Assembly (NCBI GenBank): GCA_944412495.1 | Contig: CALYBL010000015.1 | Coordinates: 1 to 38,218, forward strand | Length of the DNA stretch: 38,218 nucleotides | From: an uncultured Clostridia bacterium | GTDB taxonomy: Bacteria; Bacillota; Clostridia; Oscillospirales; Acutalibacteraceae | Reading direction: 5' to 3' | Notes under the pieces: model-generated | Told to the model about the DNA's origin: nothing | Seen by the model: only the letters and a program-made list of their open reading frames with translations | Database searches by the model: none | Position numbers and translations under genes: made by a program | Shown here: in pieces, positions 17,002 to 25,500 of the stretch | How the letters are laid out: the number at the start of each line of letters is the position of its first letter | Numbering within the stretch: the first letter of the stretch is position 1

Positions 17002-17607
17002 GTGGATCAAATCCGAATCGGCAAATTTATAGCCGAAACAAGAAAATCAATAAACCTTACTCAAAGACAGCTTGCTGACGCACTTTCAATCAGCGATAAG
17101 ACCGTTTCTAAATGGGAGTGCGGAAAGGGACTTCCCGATGTGTCTCTTATGCTGCCCTTATGCAGTATGCTGAACATTACCGTCAACGACCTGCTTTCGG
17201 GTGAAAAAGTTTCCGAGACAGACTATCAAAAGAAAGCAGAGGGAAATATGATAAGCCTAATGGAAGAAAATAAAGAAAACAAAAAAAGAATGGTGCAGTC
17301 CGTCATTACCGGCATAATTACGATTATTGCTGTCGTAGCTCTTATTGTTATTGCGTCCTTTATCAGCCTGCCGACGATTATAAGAATTGCGTTGATTATT
17401 GTTTCCGCTGCTGTGGCGGCGGCCGGGATATCAGTGTGTGCCATGCTTGACATTAAGGCCGGCTATTTTGAATGTCCGCATTGTAAAGGGCTTTTTGTTC
17501 CGAGTACGAATGACTATATAAAAGGCTGCCACACTTTTACAAAACGCAGATTAACCTGTCCTAAATGCGGTAAAACGGGAATGTGCAAGCACCGCATCAC
17601 ACGATAA
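17002..17607 (+). CDS. XRE-family HTH regulator with two membrane helices and a zinc ribbon
   Basis: The 201-residue protein starts with an XRE-type helix-turn-helix (about 6-62, TQRQLADALSISDKTVSKWE), then a charged linker, two predicted transmembrane helices (about 101-119 and 125-146) and a C-terminal Cys4 zinc-ribbon-like part with C158/C161 and C186/C189. The start is GTG (17002-17004) with AAAAGGAGGT seven bases upstream. It is the only plus-strand gene between 1 and 22.5 kb and its composition is more AT-rich than the flanking genes, so it may be a later arrival. The architecture suggests a membrane-tethered regulator; ligand and targets are unknown. A strong hairpin follows at 17699-17732. 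Confidence 0.8.
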   Translation: MDQIRIGKFIAETRKSINLTQRQLADALSISDKTVSKWECGKGLPDVSLMLPLCSMLNITVNDLLSGEKVSETDYQKKAEGNMISLMEENKENKKRMVQSVITGIITIIAVVALIVIASFISLPTIIRIALIIVSAAVAAAGISVCAMLDIKAGYFECPHCKGLFVPSTNDYIKGCHTFTKRRLTCPKCGKTGMCKHRITR

Positions 17608-17640
17608 ATATTACTTTTGGCAATAGCAAAATTGGCCGAA

Positions 17641-17740
17641 ACAGTCAATAGTTAAAGCAGGCCGCAGGCTGACTGTTCCGAGTATCGCTTAAATGGCCAA
17701 GGCTCCCTTATGTGGTTTACAGAGGGAGCCTTGTCTTTGT
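17641..17740 (+). terminator. Two hairpins, the second a terminator
   Basis: The first hairpin pairs ACAGTCA with TGACTGT (17641-17676). The second is a perfect 10-bp stem, AAGGCTCCCT (17699-17708) with AGGGAGCCTT (17723-17732), followed by GTCTTTGT. The second probably ends the HTH transcript and, read on the other strand, may also stop the convergent nucleotidyltransferase transcript. Confidence 0.65.
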
Positions 17741-17845
17741 ATATTCGCCAAAGGGTTTCAATTTTTCATGAAATCGCTGCCTTCCTTAAAAGGGAGGTAA
17801 AATGTTTTTACGGTTTGCCGCGCCGACCGGACAGGCTGTAATTGC

Positions 17846-20173
17846 CTATTTTTCGCCAATTTCCCGTCCCTTTATGCTGCTCCTTATCTCCGCGTAAAGC
17901 TCCTCGGCGGCTTCGGTGCTTACTGACTCTGTGATAATTTTTATCATATTGCCGCGTTTGCTGGGCTTGAGCATTATACTGCCGCCGCCGCGGCTGAGCA
18001 TCACTCCCTCGTGCGGCATTTTCGTATCCGACTTAAAACCTGAGAGCAGCTGGGACGGCCGGTCTTCTATCTCCACTGTGTGGGTAACGGTGCGGAACTG
18101 CGGCAGCATGGCGTCTATTTCACTTATGCTGCGCCCCGTCTTTTTCATGTAATCGAGAATTTTTATCGCCTCCATGATGCCGTCCCTCATCCAGAATCGG
18201 ATCTTCGCCTCCTGCCTTATCTCTTTATCGGAGGAGTCGGCAGGACACAGCAGGTACCTCTTCACCGTTCTGCCGTATTTCTCTGCAATAGCCTCCGCGG
18301 CCTGCGGCGCGTCATACGGCAGGATAAGGTCGTAGCCGTCTTCAATGTCTATGAGGCAGCATATTGCCAGCACCCTGTCGGAGTTAAGCGTCCCTGCCTC
18401 CCCGTCGTTTATGCTAAGCGCTGTTCCGCTTTCAGAAAGCTCCATAACCATACCGCTGCCTATGTCGCAGCCAAGCTTTGCCAGCGTGTCCTCAAACAGC
18501 CGCGCACCCTGCTTCAGCATGCATCTCGGCTGCGCCGACAAGCCGCTGAGTCCTCTCGGCGCGCATCTGTACAGCTCCTGCTGATAAAGCAGGCTTATCC
18601 CCGTCATGTCAGACACCTCACGGTAGGCGTTCCAGCTGCATCTTGTATATTCCTCGCGCTGGAGCCTGCCCTCTATCTCGCGCTCTACCGGACGTACGGC
18701 GGGCAGCCCCGCCTCGCCCAGCAGCTTTATGCTGCATATGGCCCCGCCGGAAATATAGGCAGTCATCTCCAGCCCGCAGAAGGCGGCGGAAAACGATGCC
18801 TGCGCCTCCGTTATCTCACCGAAGTCCCATGCCTGCGCGCCGGCGGAGAGCACCCCGGCCGTAAACGCCGCTTTAAAGGCAGAGGCCGCACGGCCGCCGC
18901 CGCAGGCAATTCCAACCCGCCGGCCGCATTTTAAGGATGCAACCGCTGCACCAAGCCGTGCGCAGAACTCCGGCGTAATCTCAACGCCTGCCTCGCCGCT
19001 TATGCCGTCGTCGTCAAAAAGGTCGGGGCGCGCGTCGCCGCAGCGCAGATTTCTGCTAACTCTCGTGCCGTCAGCGACATGCTTTGACGGCCATATCTTG
19101 ACATTTTGCAGCACCTCGGCTCCCGAGCCTATTATGCTGCCGGAGCCTACTGCCGAGCCCTCAAAAAGCGCCGCGCCGCTTTTAATTGACGCGCCCGCGC
19201 ATACCACGCTGCCCGTCAGGCGTGCGCTGTCTCCTATATATGCGTCATTAAGCACGCACGATGACCTGATTCTTGCAAACGAGCCTACTGCCACGCCGTC
19301 GCACAAAACGGCGCCGGGGCCTATTATAGACCCTGTGCCTATCTTTACCTCTCTGCCTATATACACCGGGGGAACAAGCCGGAAATCGCCCTGAGGCATG
19401 CCGGACTTGAGGAATACTCCGCCGGCGCTCATGTCCGTCCTCTCGGTCTCTAAAAGCGCGCCCGGGACCTTGCCGGAAAGCAAATCCTGCTGGCAGGAAA
19501 GATAGGTGCCAAGGTCGCCGATATCGCACCAGTAGCCGTTTGTTTCGTAGGCGCATATCTTCCTGCCGCTGCGCAGCATGTCGGCGAACAAATCCTTCGC
19601 AAAGTCATATTCCCTGCCCGGAGGCACCATGTCCATAACATCGGCGTTTATGATATATATACCGGTATTGGCAGCGTCGGTCGAGGCCTGCGTCCAGCCC
19701 GGCTTTTCTATAAATCCGGTCACCGTCATGTCGCTGTCAAAGCTGACAAGGCCGTATTCACGCGGGTCGGCCACGCGCGTAACTACAATGGTAGCATCGG
19801 CGCCGGTCTGCCTGTGCTGAAGCACCGCGGCTGTAAGGTCTATGTCGCACAGCGCGTCGCCGCTTATCACGATAAACGTCCCGTCATCCGGCTTCACGGC
19901 ATTTTTCACGCTGCCGGCGGTGCCGAGCGGAGTCGTCTCCTCAGAAAATTCAAGGTGTATGCCGCCGTACTCCTTCGACTCGAAATGCGAAATGATGCTT
20001 CCTGCTAAGTAGCGCACGGTGAGCACAGCCTCAGTCACCGAATGCCGCGACAGCAGCTCTAAGATGTAACAAACCGCCGGCTTGCCGCACAGGCGCACCA
20101 TAGGCTTCGGTATGTCGCAGGTGAGCGGACGAAGCCGGCTGCCCTCGCCGCCCGCCATTATCACTGCCTTCAT
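17846..20173 (-). CDS. Sugar-1-phosphate nucleotidyltransferase fused to a degenerate phosphohexomutase
   Basis: The N-terminal ~235 residues are a nucleotidyltransferase of the mannose-1-phosphate guanylyltransferase type: GGEGSRLRPLT (8-18), IPKPM, LGTAGSVKN. Left-handed beta-helix hexapeptide repeats follow (about 250-365). The rest, to residue 775, resembles a phosphomannomutase/phosphoglucomutase, but the catalytic serine loop (TASHNP) is replaced by YISGGAICSI and the DGDxDR metal loop is absent, so mutase activity is unlikely. The start at 20171-20173 (MKAVIMAGGEG) has GAGGGGGAA before it; the frame upstream has no family resemblance. The role is probably nucleotide-sugar supply for cell envelope glycans or its regulation. 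Substrate is not known. Confidence 0.82.
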   Translation of the reverse strand: MKAVIMAGGEGSRLRPLTCDIPKPMVRLCGKPAVCYILELLSRHSVTEAVLTVRYLAGSIISHFESKEYGGIHLEFSEETTPLGTAGSVKNAVKPDDGTFIVISGDALCDIDLTAAVLQHRQTGADATIVVTRVADPREYGLVSFDSDMTVTGFIEKPGWTQASTDAANTGIYIINADVMDMVPPGREYDFAKDLFADMLRSGRKICAYETNGYWCDIGDLGTYLSCQQDLLSGKVPGALLETERTDMSAGGVFLKSGMPQGDFRLVPPVYIGREVKIGTGSIIGPGAVLCDGVAVGSFARIRSSCVLNDAYIGDSARLTGSVVCAGASIKSGAALFEGSAVGSGSIIGSGAEVLQNVKIWPSKHVADGTRVSRNLRCGDARPDLFDDDGISGEAGVEITPEFCARLGAAVASLKCGRRVGIACGGGRAASAFKAAFTAGVLSAGAQAWDFGEITEAQASFSAAFCGLEMTAYISGGAICSIKLLGEAGLPAVRPVEREIEGRLQREEYTRCSWNAYREVSDMTGISLLYQQELYRCAPRGLSGLSAQPRCMLKQGARLFEDTLAKLGCDIGSGMVMELSESGTALSINDGEAGTLNSDRVLAICCLIDIEDGYDLILPYDAPQAAEAIAEKYGRTVKRYLLCPADSSDKEIRQEAKIRFWMRDGIMEAIKILDYMKKTGRSISEIDAMLPQFRTVTHTVEIEDRPSQLLSGFKSDTKMPHEGVMLSRGGGSIMLKPSKRGNMIKIITESVSTEAAEELYAEIRSSIKGREIGEK

Positions 20174-20252
20174 TGATGCTTCCCCCTCAAAAACATAGAT
20201 TTTTTCCTTGTTAGTATGTTTCAAAAGGCAGTAATATAAACATAATAAAAAC

Positions 20253-20493
20253 AAAAAAATCCGATGTTTTGTATAAGCCAAGGCAGCTAAAGCCAGCAGA
20301 ATGCCGGCGGTTTACATAATCTCTGAACAGACTGCTGGCGGCCTGACCACGCAACGGTAAGGCATTTATCGACGTATCCTCGTATTCCGCGTGTCAGACG
20401 GGTAAAGCATAAATCCTCCAGCATCATTATTTCCCCCACGTTTGCCATGATTTCGTTCGGAAAGCTGACTATAAGCCTTCTGTTTGCCTCCGG
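20253..20493. repeat. ~240-bp dispersed intergenic repeat, copy 1
   Basis: This segment and 21001-21242 are diverged direct copies. Shared blocks, in order, are ATCCG(A/C)TGTTTTGTATAAGC, AAAGCCAGCAG, AAACAGACTGCTG or its variant, GGCC...CCACGCAATGG-like, TCCTCGTATTCCGC, AAATCCTCC, CCACGTTTG and AAGCTGACTATAAGC. The arms GGCAGC and GCTGCC give each copy an internal inverted repeat. Copy 1 ends just upstream of the nucleotidyltransferase start. No transposase or intact frame is seen. Confidence 0.75.
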
Positions 20494-20524
20494 TAGAAAC
20501 GCGGCTTTATCGGGCCTTAACGAG

Positions 20525-20612
20525 GCGAAAGCCTCCGGCTTGGCCGAAGGCTTTTGCATAAGCTTAATGGCATTCGCAGGCGAAGTCCTCAAGGGCTCTT
20601 AAAGGACCTGCG
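20525..20612. other. Two hairpins downstream of repeat copy 1
   Basis: The first pairs AAAGCCTCCGGC (20528-20539) with GCCGAAGGCTTT (20543-20554) around a 3-nt loop, with one mismatch and further pairing outward (about 15 bp). The second pairs GCAGG and TCCT with AGGA and CCTGC (about 20575-20612). They could be terminators or repeat-derived structures; neither has a clear U-tract. Confidence 0.4.
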
Positions 20613-20825
20613 GCTTCATTTTTTATGTCATCCATCAATGGCTTTTACAGCTTACTATTCCTGCTGCTGGCAAACGGACTCAGTCAGACAGCAGTCTATA
20701 TGATATGGTAATTTCCTGTTCCCGTGATTTTAGTCTACAAAAGCTCTCCCCTTTGCGAAGCCTCAAGCCAAGGCTTCCTGACGCCCGGCAGCGGCCGTGA
20801 GCATTTGGAGCATTTCGCTTAGACA

Positions 20826-20870
20826 AAAATGCACGCCCGTAGGGAACAAGCTTCCCCGACGGGCGTTTTA
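20826..20870. terminator. Terminator-like hairpin between the repeats
   Basis: ACGCCCGT (20833-20840) pairs perfectly with ACGGGCGT (20859-20866), and GGG/CCC pair inside the loop. A T-rich tail follows on both strands (TTTTA on plus, ATTTTTG on minus). On the minus strand it could end the transcript of the membrane-anchored protein gene about 500 bases upstream. Confidence 0.55.
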
Positions 20871-21000
20871 ATCAAAACTGTTTTTTCAAAAGCGGCATAA
20901 GTCTTATGGAGCAGACAGCTGCAAAGAGCAGGCAAAACTAAAATCCTTATCTTGCGTTTAATATTAGCCTCGGGATTTTGCAGAGCTTTTTCGGCCATGT

Positions 21001-21242
21001 TAAAAATCCGCTGTTTTGTATAAGCGGCGGCAGTCAAAGCCAGCAGCAGACCAGCGGTCTTCACAAGCTATAAACAGACTGCTGCCGGTATGGCCACGCA
21101 ATGGGCACACTGCTTGCTGTCGAATCCTCGTATTCCGCTGTCAGGCGGGCAAGCCATAAATCCTCCGGCTCCCGATATTTTTCCACGTTTGGTTCTGCTT
21201 TCCTTCGGGAAGCTGACTATAAGCTTTTCTGTTAATCACCGG
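21001..21242. repeat. ~240-bp dispersed intergenic repeat, copy 2
   Basis: This is the second copy of the element at 20253-20493, in the same orientation and nearly the same length. It begins AAAATCCGCTGTTTTGTATA and ends with AAGCTGACTATAAGC. Copies differ at many positions and by small indels, so the duplication is not recent. The spacing of about 750 bp and the shared boundaries argue for a mobile or selectable unit, not a simple tandem duplication. Confidence 0.75.
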
Positions 21243-21375
21243 CCAAAGCCTGTACTGCACTGCAGTGCAGCATCAGCTACACGGGCACTCAACCCGCGGG
21301 GCACAAAGCTAAAGGCTTTGAGTGATAACGGCGGCTCAGGCTTTGTGATCCGTGCCGTCTGCAGCACGCAAAGCG

Positions 21376-22149
21376 TCATTTGCGGTCGAGCTTCTGTATG
21401 GAGTTCTCCCGGCGGCGCCTCTTATAATCCTTAACGAGGGAGACTATTATCCATATGACAAGTCCGGCAAAGGCCGCTATGCCGACGACGGCGATTATTA
21501 TCTGCACAGCCTCCATATATCCTCCCCCGCCTGACTGCGTATTCTGTATCGTGAGCGACTCAAACATCGCGCTGCACTCCTCAAGCTCCTCCTGCGAAAG
21601 CTCCGGTGAATTGTTATAATAAACCAGCGAGTAATTTAGCCCGTTTAAAATGGTATAATACTGAATATAGCAGAACTGCCGGTCGCCGTTTACGACCCTG
21701 ACCGTCAGGCTGATATAGGTGACGCCAGAATTTATTAGCTTCGACCGGCTGAGCACGGCAGAATAGCCCTGCTCGTTTATGCCCTGCTCAAGTGCCGACG
21801 ATATCTCCTCTATCCTTTCGTCCGTCTGGTCATTCAGGCTGACTATCCTCTCGGCGAGCGCCGACTCCGTTATCTTAAGATTTATCTGCTTTGACGCATC
21901 GTCGTTTACGGCGAACATCACCATTCCGTCGGAATTAAGCTCTTCTTTAAAGGTGCTTTCGCTGTAGCCAAGGCTGCGAAGCAGGTCTAAGTGGTCCGAC
22001 AAATTCCTCGTCGTCAGGCGTATAAAGCCGTCAGGCAGCGTGAGGCGGACATTCTCGCCGGAAAAGCTTTCGGCTGACGGGAAAAGCGAAGACAGCGCCG
22101 CAAACAGTACACACAGCATAACCGCCAACGCGTTTTTCCTCACCTTCAC
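21376..22149 (-). CDS. Unrecognised membrane-anchored extracytoplasmic protein
   Basis: The 257-residue protein has an N-terminal signal peptide (basic KVRK, hydrophobic 7-23, small residues near 27), an extracytoplasmic part of about 185 residues, a Gly-rich hinge (SGGGG near 207), one transmembrane helix (about 213-238) and a basic cytoplasmic tail (KRRRRE). The start is GTG (22147-22149) with GGGAGGGG upstream. The outer part reads like a folded domain with TLPDGFIRLT, a pattern also seen in other secreted clostridial proteins of unknown role. It has no gene partner: the repeat region follows it and rpsO diverges upstream. No function can be assigned. Confidence 0.7.
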   Translation of the reverse strand: MKVRKNALAVMLCVLFAALSSLFPSAESFSGENVRLTLPDGFIRLTTRNLSDHLDLLRSLGYSESTFKEELNSDGMVMFAVNDDASKQINLKITESALAERIVSLNDQTDERIEEISSALEQGINEQGYSAVLSRSKLINSGVTYISLTVRVVNGDRQFCYIQYYTILNGLNYSLVYYNNSPELSQEELEECSAMFESLTIQNTQSGGGGYMEAVQIIIAVVGIAAFAGLVIWIIVSLVKDYKRRRRENSIQKLDRK

Positions 22150-22389
22150 GGCATATCCCCTCCCGTCTCAAAAAGCATTATGTCAATCTGGCTGTGTTTT
22201 TAGTTTAATATATATTCACAATCAGTGCAATATAAAATTGAATAAGTTAACAGAATTGTTAATTTCTCAGGAGGACTCCTTAAAACGGCGCTGTTTTCCC
22301 GCGCCAATCCGCTCATATTTTCAGTATTGGCCCCATCTGCTCTCAGCGTTACACATTCAGGGCTTTAAAAGAAAAATCATTATTGATGC

Positions 22390-22418
22390 TTTACAAAGCC
22401 GTGTATTTGTGCTAAAAT
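22390..22418 (+). promoter_or_regulatory. Promoter of rpsO
   Basis: TTTACA (22390-22395) and TAAAAT (22413-22418) are separated by exactly 17 nt. The transcript would start near 22425 and have a leader of about 100 nt. In that leader, TTTGGG (about 22441) can pair with CCCAAG (about 22478), and GGCGCATGCC is near-palindromic; this may be an S15 autoregulation site, as known for rpsO mRNA in other bacteria. Confidence 0.65.
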
Positions 22419-22524
22419 ATATCAGCTAACCTATTACTATGCTTTGGGCGCATGCCTTTTTAAGGAATTCCTTTTACCCAAGGCCTGGTTTTTAGGCAAT
22501 TTATAAAGGAAGGAAGAAACACAA

Positions 22525-22788
22525 ATGCTGAAGGAAGAAAAGACCGCCCTTATTGAGCAGTATAAGCTGCACGAAGGCGACACCGGCTCACCGGAGGTGC
22601 AGATTGCGCTGCTCACAAAGCGCATTAACGACCTTACCGAGCATCTCAAGATTCATAAAAAGGACAATCATTCCCGCCGCGGCCTGCTTAAGATGGTCGG
22701 CCACAGGCGCAACCTTCTTATGTATCTCCAGAAAAACGACATTGAAAGATACCGCGCGATAATCGACAAGCTTGGCTTACGTAAGTAA
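22525..22788 (+). CDS. rpsO: Small ribosomal subunit protein uS15
   Basis: uS15 binds 16S rRNA early in assembly of the small-subunit platform. The 87-residue protein is standard length and has the family pattern [20 protein letters not shown] (residues 21-40), [11 protein letters not shown] and [29 protein letters not shown] lies before the ATG. A perfect 10-bp terminator hairpin follows 6 bases after the stop codon. The rpsO-pnp order is conserved in many bacteria, but here 480 bases and a terminator separate the two genes. Confidence 0.97.
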   Translation: MLKEEKTALIEQYKLHEGDTGSPEVQIALLTKRINDLTEHLKIHKKDNHSRRGLLKMVGHRRNLLMYLQKNDIERYRAIIDKLGLRK

Positions 22789-22794
22789 TCATCT

Positions 22795-22832
22795 GGGCAG
22801 GCCGTGTAAAGCGGCCTGCCCTGCTTGCTTAT
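22795..22832 (+). terminator. Rho-independent terminator of rpsO
   Basis: GGGCAGGCCG (22795-22804) pairs perfectly with CGGCCTGCCC (22812-22821) around a 7-nt loop, followed by TGCTTGCTT. It begins 6 bases after the rpsO stop codon. The tail is short of T residues, so some read-through into pnp is possible. Confidence 0.75.
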
Positions 22833-23268
22833 TGTGCCGGCAGAGGCGCTTCCCACAGCGGTATCTTAGTATACAGCTTGCACTAAGACCGGCTGTGAGA
22901 ACGGTTAAACAGGTTCCGCCGCAGCTTGGCCTTAAAGGGCGCAGCGGGCGTCCGACTCTCGCCGCGCTTCTGCAATGAGGCAGTGCGGCATGCAGGTATG
23001 CAGGCTCTGCGGACGGCGCACTTCTCGGCACGGCGGTATATTTCAGGCGCTGTAAGGCGACATGTATGTGCGGCGATACAGTAATTGCTTTTGGCGGAGC
23101 AGGGCCGTTTGATTTGCGGCTTTCGCACATATGCCGTATATCACAACGGCAAATCAACATTATAAATATTGGAGAATGCGGCTTTTAGCAGTGAAAAGGC
23201 CGTCCGAGCATTCGGGCTGTGTTTTTATTGCTAAACCGCAGGCTCCGTAAAAATAGGAGGTTTAGTAA
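22833..23268. other. Spacer and leader upstream of pnp
   Basis: About 435 bases with no supportable gene. Close to pnp, GCGG(CT)TTTAGCA (23177-23190) can pair with TGCTAAACCGC (23228-23239) with a two-base bulge, leaving a loop of about 37 nt, some 30 bases before the pnp start. In E. coli a leader stem cut by RNase III lets PNPase control its own mRNA; this stem could have a similar role here. No clear promoter pair was found. Confidence 0.45.
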
Positions 23269-25446
23269 ATGTTTGAAAATTACAGGACTTTTGAAACCGA
23301 AGTTGCCGGCCGAAAGCTGGTGATAGAGGTCGGTAAGCTGGCTCAGCTGGCTACCGGCTCCTGCCTTGTGAGGTATGGAGAGACAGCGGTGCTCTGCACT
23401 GCGACAATGTCGGAAAAGCCGAGAGAGGGCGTTGACTTTTTCCCGCTTTCCGTCGATTTTGAGGAAAAGCTTTACTCGGTAGGCAAAATCCCCGGCTCGT
23501 TTATGCGCCGCGAGGGGCGGCCCAGCGAAAAGGCGATACTCGCCTCGCGTCTTATCGACCGCCCGCTGCGTCCGCTTTTCCCGAAGGACATGCGAAACGA
23601 CGTTTCCGTTGTCTGCACCGTTATGTCCACCGACCCCGACTGCTCTCCGGAGTTTGCCGCGATGATAGGTGCTTCCACCGCAATATCAATCTCGGGCATA
23701 CCCTTCAACGGGCCGATATCCGGCGTTATCGTCGGTTATATTGACGGCGAGTACATCATAAACCCGACTGCCGAGCAGGAGGACAGGTCCGAAATGCATG
23801 TAACGGTCGCCTCGACCGCCGACCTGGTCGCTATGATAGAGGCCGGCGCGAACGAGGTATCGAACGAAGTGATGCTCAACGGCATAATGACCGGACACCG
23901 TGAGAATCAGCGCTTAGTCGAGTTTATAAACGGAATAAAAGCGGAGGTCGGCAAGCCGACTATTCCGTTTGAGTCAAAGGACGTTGACCATGACATGTTC
24001 GAGGCCGTCAAGGCCTTTGCCGAGGACAAGGTCAAGTTCGCTATGGATACCGACGACAAGCGTATACGTGAGGAGCGTCTTGCTCCTGTTTATACGGAGG
24101 TGCACGAGAGGTTTGACGAGGAATATCCCGAGCGCGAGGCGGAGATAGACGACTGCATGTACAAGCTGCAGAAGTTTGTCGTGCGCCGCTGGCTGCTTGA
24201 CGAGGGCAAGCGCGTGGACGGCAGGGGCATGGATGAGATTCGTCCGCTGGCGGCAGAGGTTTCACTGCTGCCGAGGGTACACGGCTCCGGATTGTTCACA
24301 AGAGGCCAGACGCAGGTGCTCACTACCGTAACACTCGGTCAGGTAAGAGATGCGCAGATACTTGACGGCATAGACGACGAGGAGTCGAAGAGGTATATGC
24401 ACCAGTACAACTTCCCGTCATACTCAGTCGGCGAGACAAGGCCCAGCAGAGGCCCGGGCCGCCGCGAAATAGGCCACGGCGCGCTCGCCGAGAGGGCACT
24501 GCTGCCGGTTATCCCCGACACCGAGGAGTTTCCGTACTCACTGCGTCTTGTTTCCGAGGTGCTTTCCTCCAACGGCTCCACCTCGCAGGCGTCGGTGTGC
24601 GGCTCAACACTCGCACTGATGGACGCCGGCGTGCCTATAAAGGCTCCCGTTGCGGGTATATCCTGCGGACTTATAACCGAGGGCGACCGCTTTATAACGA
24701 TGGTGGATATCCAGGGTGTTGAGGACTTTTTCGGCGACATGGACTTTAAGGTCGCCGGCACTCACAAGGGAATAACCGCTATCCAGATGGATCTTAAGAT
24801 TAACGGACTTACTGAGGAGATTATAAAGGAAGCGCTGGACAAGACCTACAAGGCGCGCATATATATACTCGACGAGATAATGCTCAAGGCAATACCCGAA
24901 TCCCGCAAGGAGCTTTCAAAGTACGCTCCGAAGATGCTCAGCACAAAGATAGACGTAGACAAGATACGCGAGGTCATCGGCTCCGGCGGCAAGGTTATAC
25001 AGAAGATATGCGCCGACTGCAACTGCAAGATAGACGTGGAGGAAGACGGAATGGTATACATCTCCGCCATGGACATCGAGGATGCGAAACGCGCTCTTCA
25101 GATAGTAGAGACGATAGCCAAGGACCCCGAAATAGGCGCGATATACAAGGGCCGCGTTACACGGCTTATGTCCTTCGGCGCGTTTGTTGAGATTGCCCCC
25201 GGCAAGGAAGGGCTGGTGCACATCAGCCAGCTTGACGTAAAGCGCACCGAAAAGGTTGAGGACGTCGTTCACGAGGGCGACGAGGTCATCGTAAAGGTGA
25301 CAGAAATAGACGACCAGGGAAGACTGAACCTTTCGCGCCGCGATGCGCTCATAGAGGTTGAGGGAGCAGTGCCGGAAAACGATGTTTCATCATCTCCGCG
25401 CAGACGCCCCTCAGGCCAGAAGCGCGGCGGCAGGTTTAACAGATAA
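23269..25446 (+). CDS. pnp: Polyribonucleotide nucleotidyltransferase (PNPase)
   Basis: PNPase degrades RNA 3'-5' by phosphorolysis. The 725-residue protein has two RNase PH-like domains (about 1-150 and 315-540) joined by a helical domain, then a KH domain (about 560-615 with IGSGGKVIQKI) and an S1 domain (about 622-695, GRVTRLMSFGAFVEIAPGKEG). The active-site region FPSYSVGETRPSRGPGRREIGHG-like is intact (FPSYSVGE then GRREIGHGALAERAL). It ends in a short basic, Arg/Gly-rich tail. AGGAGG lies 8 bases before the ATG. A good terminator follows. Confidence 0.97.
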   Translation: MFENYRTFETEVAGRKLVIEVGKLAQLATGSCLVRYGETAVLCTATMSEKPREGVDFFPLSVDFEEKLYSVGKIPGSFMRREGRPSEKAILASRLIDRPLRPLFPKDMRNDVSVVCTVMSTDPDCSPEFAAMIGASTAISISGIPFNGPISGVIVGYIDGEYIINPTAEQEDRSEMHVTVASTADLVAMIEAGANEVSNEVMLNGIMTGHRENQRLVEFINGIKAEVGKPTIPFESKDVDHDMFEAVKAFAEDKVKFAMDTDDKRIREERLAPVYTEVHERFDEEYPEREAEIDDCMYKLQKFVVRRWLLDEGKRVDGRGMDEIRPLAAEVSLLPRVHGSGLFTRGQTQVLTTVTLGQVRDAQILDGIDDEESKRYMHQYNFPSYSVGETRPSRGPGRREIGHGALAERALLPVIPDTEEFPYSLRLVSEVLSSNGSTSQASVCGSTLALMDAGVPIKAPVAGISCGLITEGDRFITMVDIQGVEDFFGDMDFKVAGTHKGITAIQMDLKINGLTEEIIKEALDKTYKARIYILDEIMLKAIPESRKELSKYAPKMLSTKIDVDKIREVIGSGGKVIQKICADCNCKIDVEEDGMVYISAMDIEDAKRALQIVETIAKDPEIGAIYKGRVTRLMSFGAFVEIAPGKEGLVHISQLDVKRTEKVEDVVHEGDEVIVKVTEIDDQGRLNLSRRDALIEVEGAVPENDVSSSPRRRPSGQKRGGRFNR

Positions 25447-25463
25447 TTTTTCTTATACTTTGA

Positions 25464-25500
25464 CGGGAGTTTACCTTTATGGGTAAGCTCCCGCTGTTTA
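25464..25500 (+). terminator. Rho-independent terminator of pnp
   Basis: CGGGAGTTTACC (25464-25475) pairs with GGTAAGCTCCCG (25482-25493), 12 bp with one G-T pair and a 6-nt loop, followed by CTGTTT. It starts 17 bases after the pnp stop codon. Confidence 0.75.

Larger units (their letters stand above)
20494..21000. other. Gene-poor stretch between the two repeat copies
   Basis: About 500 bases without a supportable gene. It holds the hairpins at 20525-20612 and the terminator-like hairpin at 20833-20866. The minus-strand frame 20287-20592 runs through repeat copy 1 and has no ribosome binding site, and the one at 20819-21064 runs through the start of copy 2, so both were left out as genes. 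Confidence 0.5.

Noticed and set aside
20287-20592. Minus-strand open frame of 101 codons
   Set aside because: It runs through repeat copy 1, has no ribosome binding site, and the equivalent part of copy 2 is not open in the same frame.
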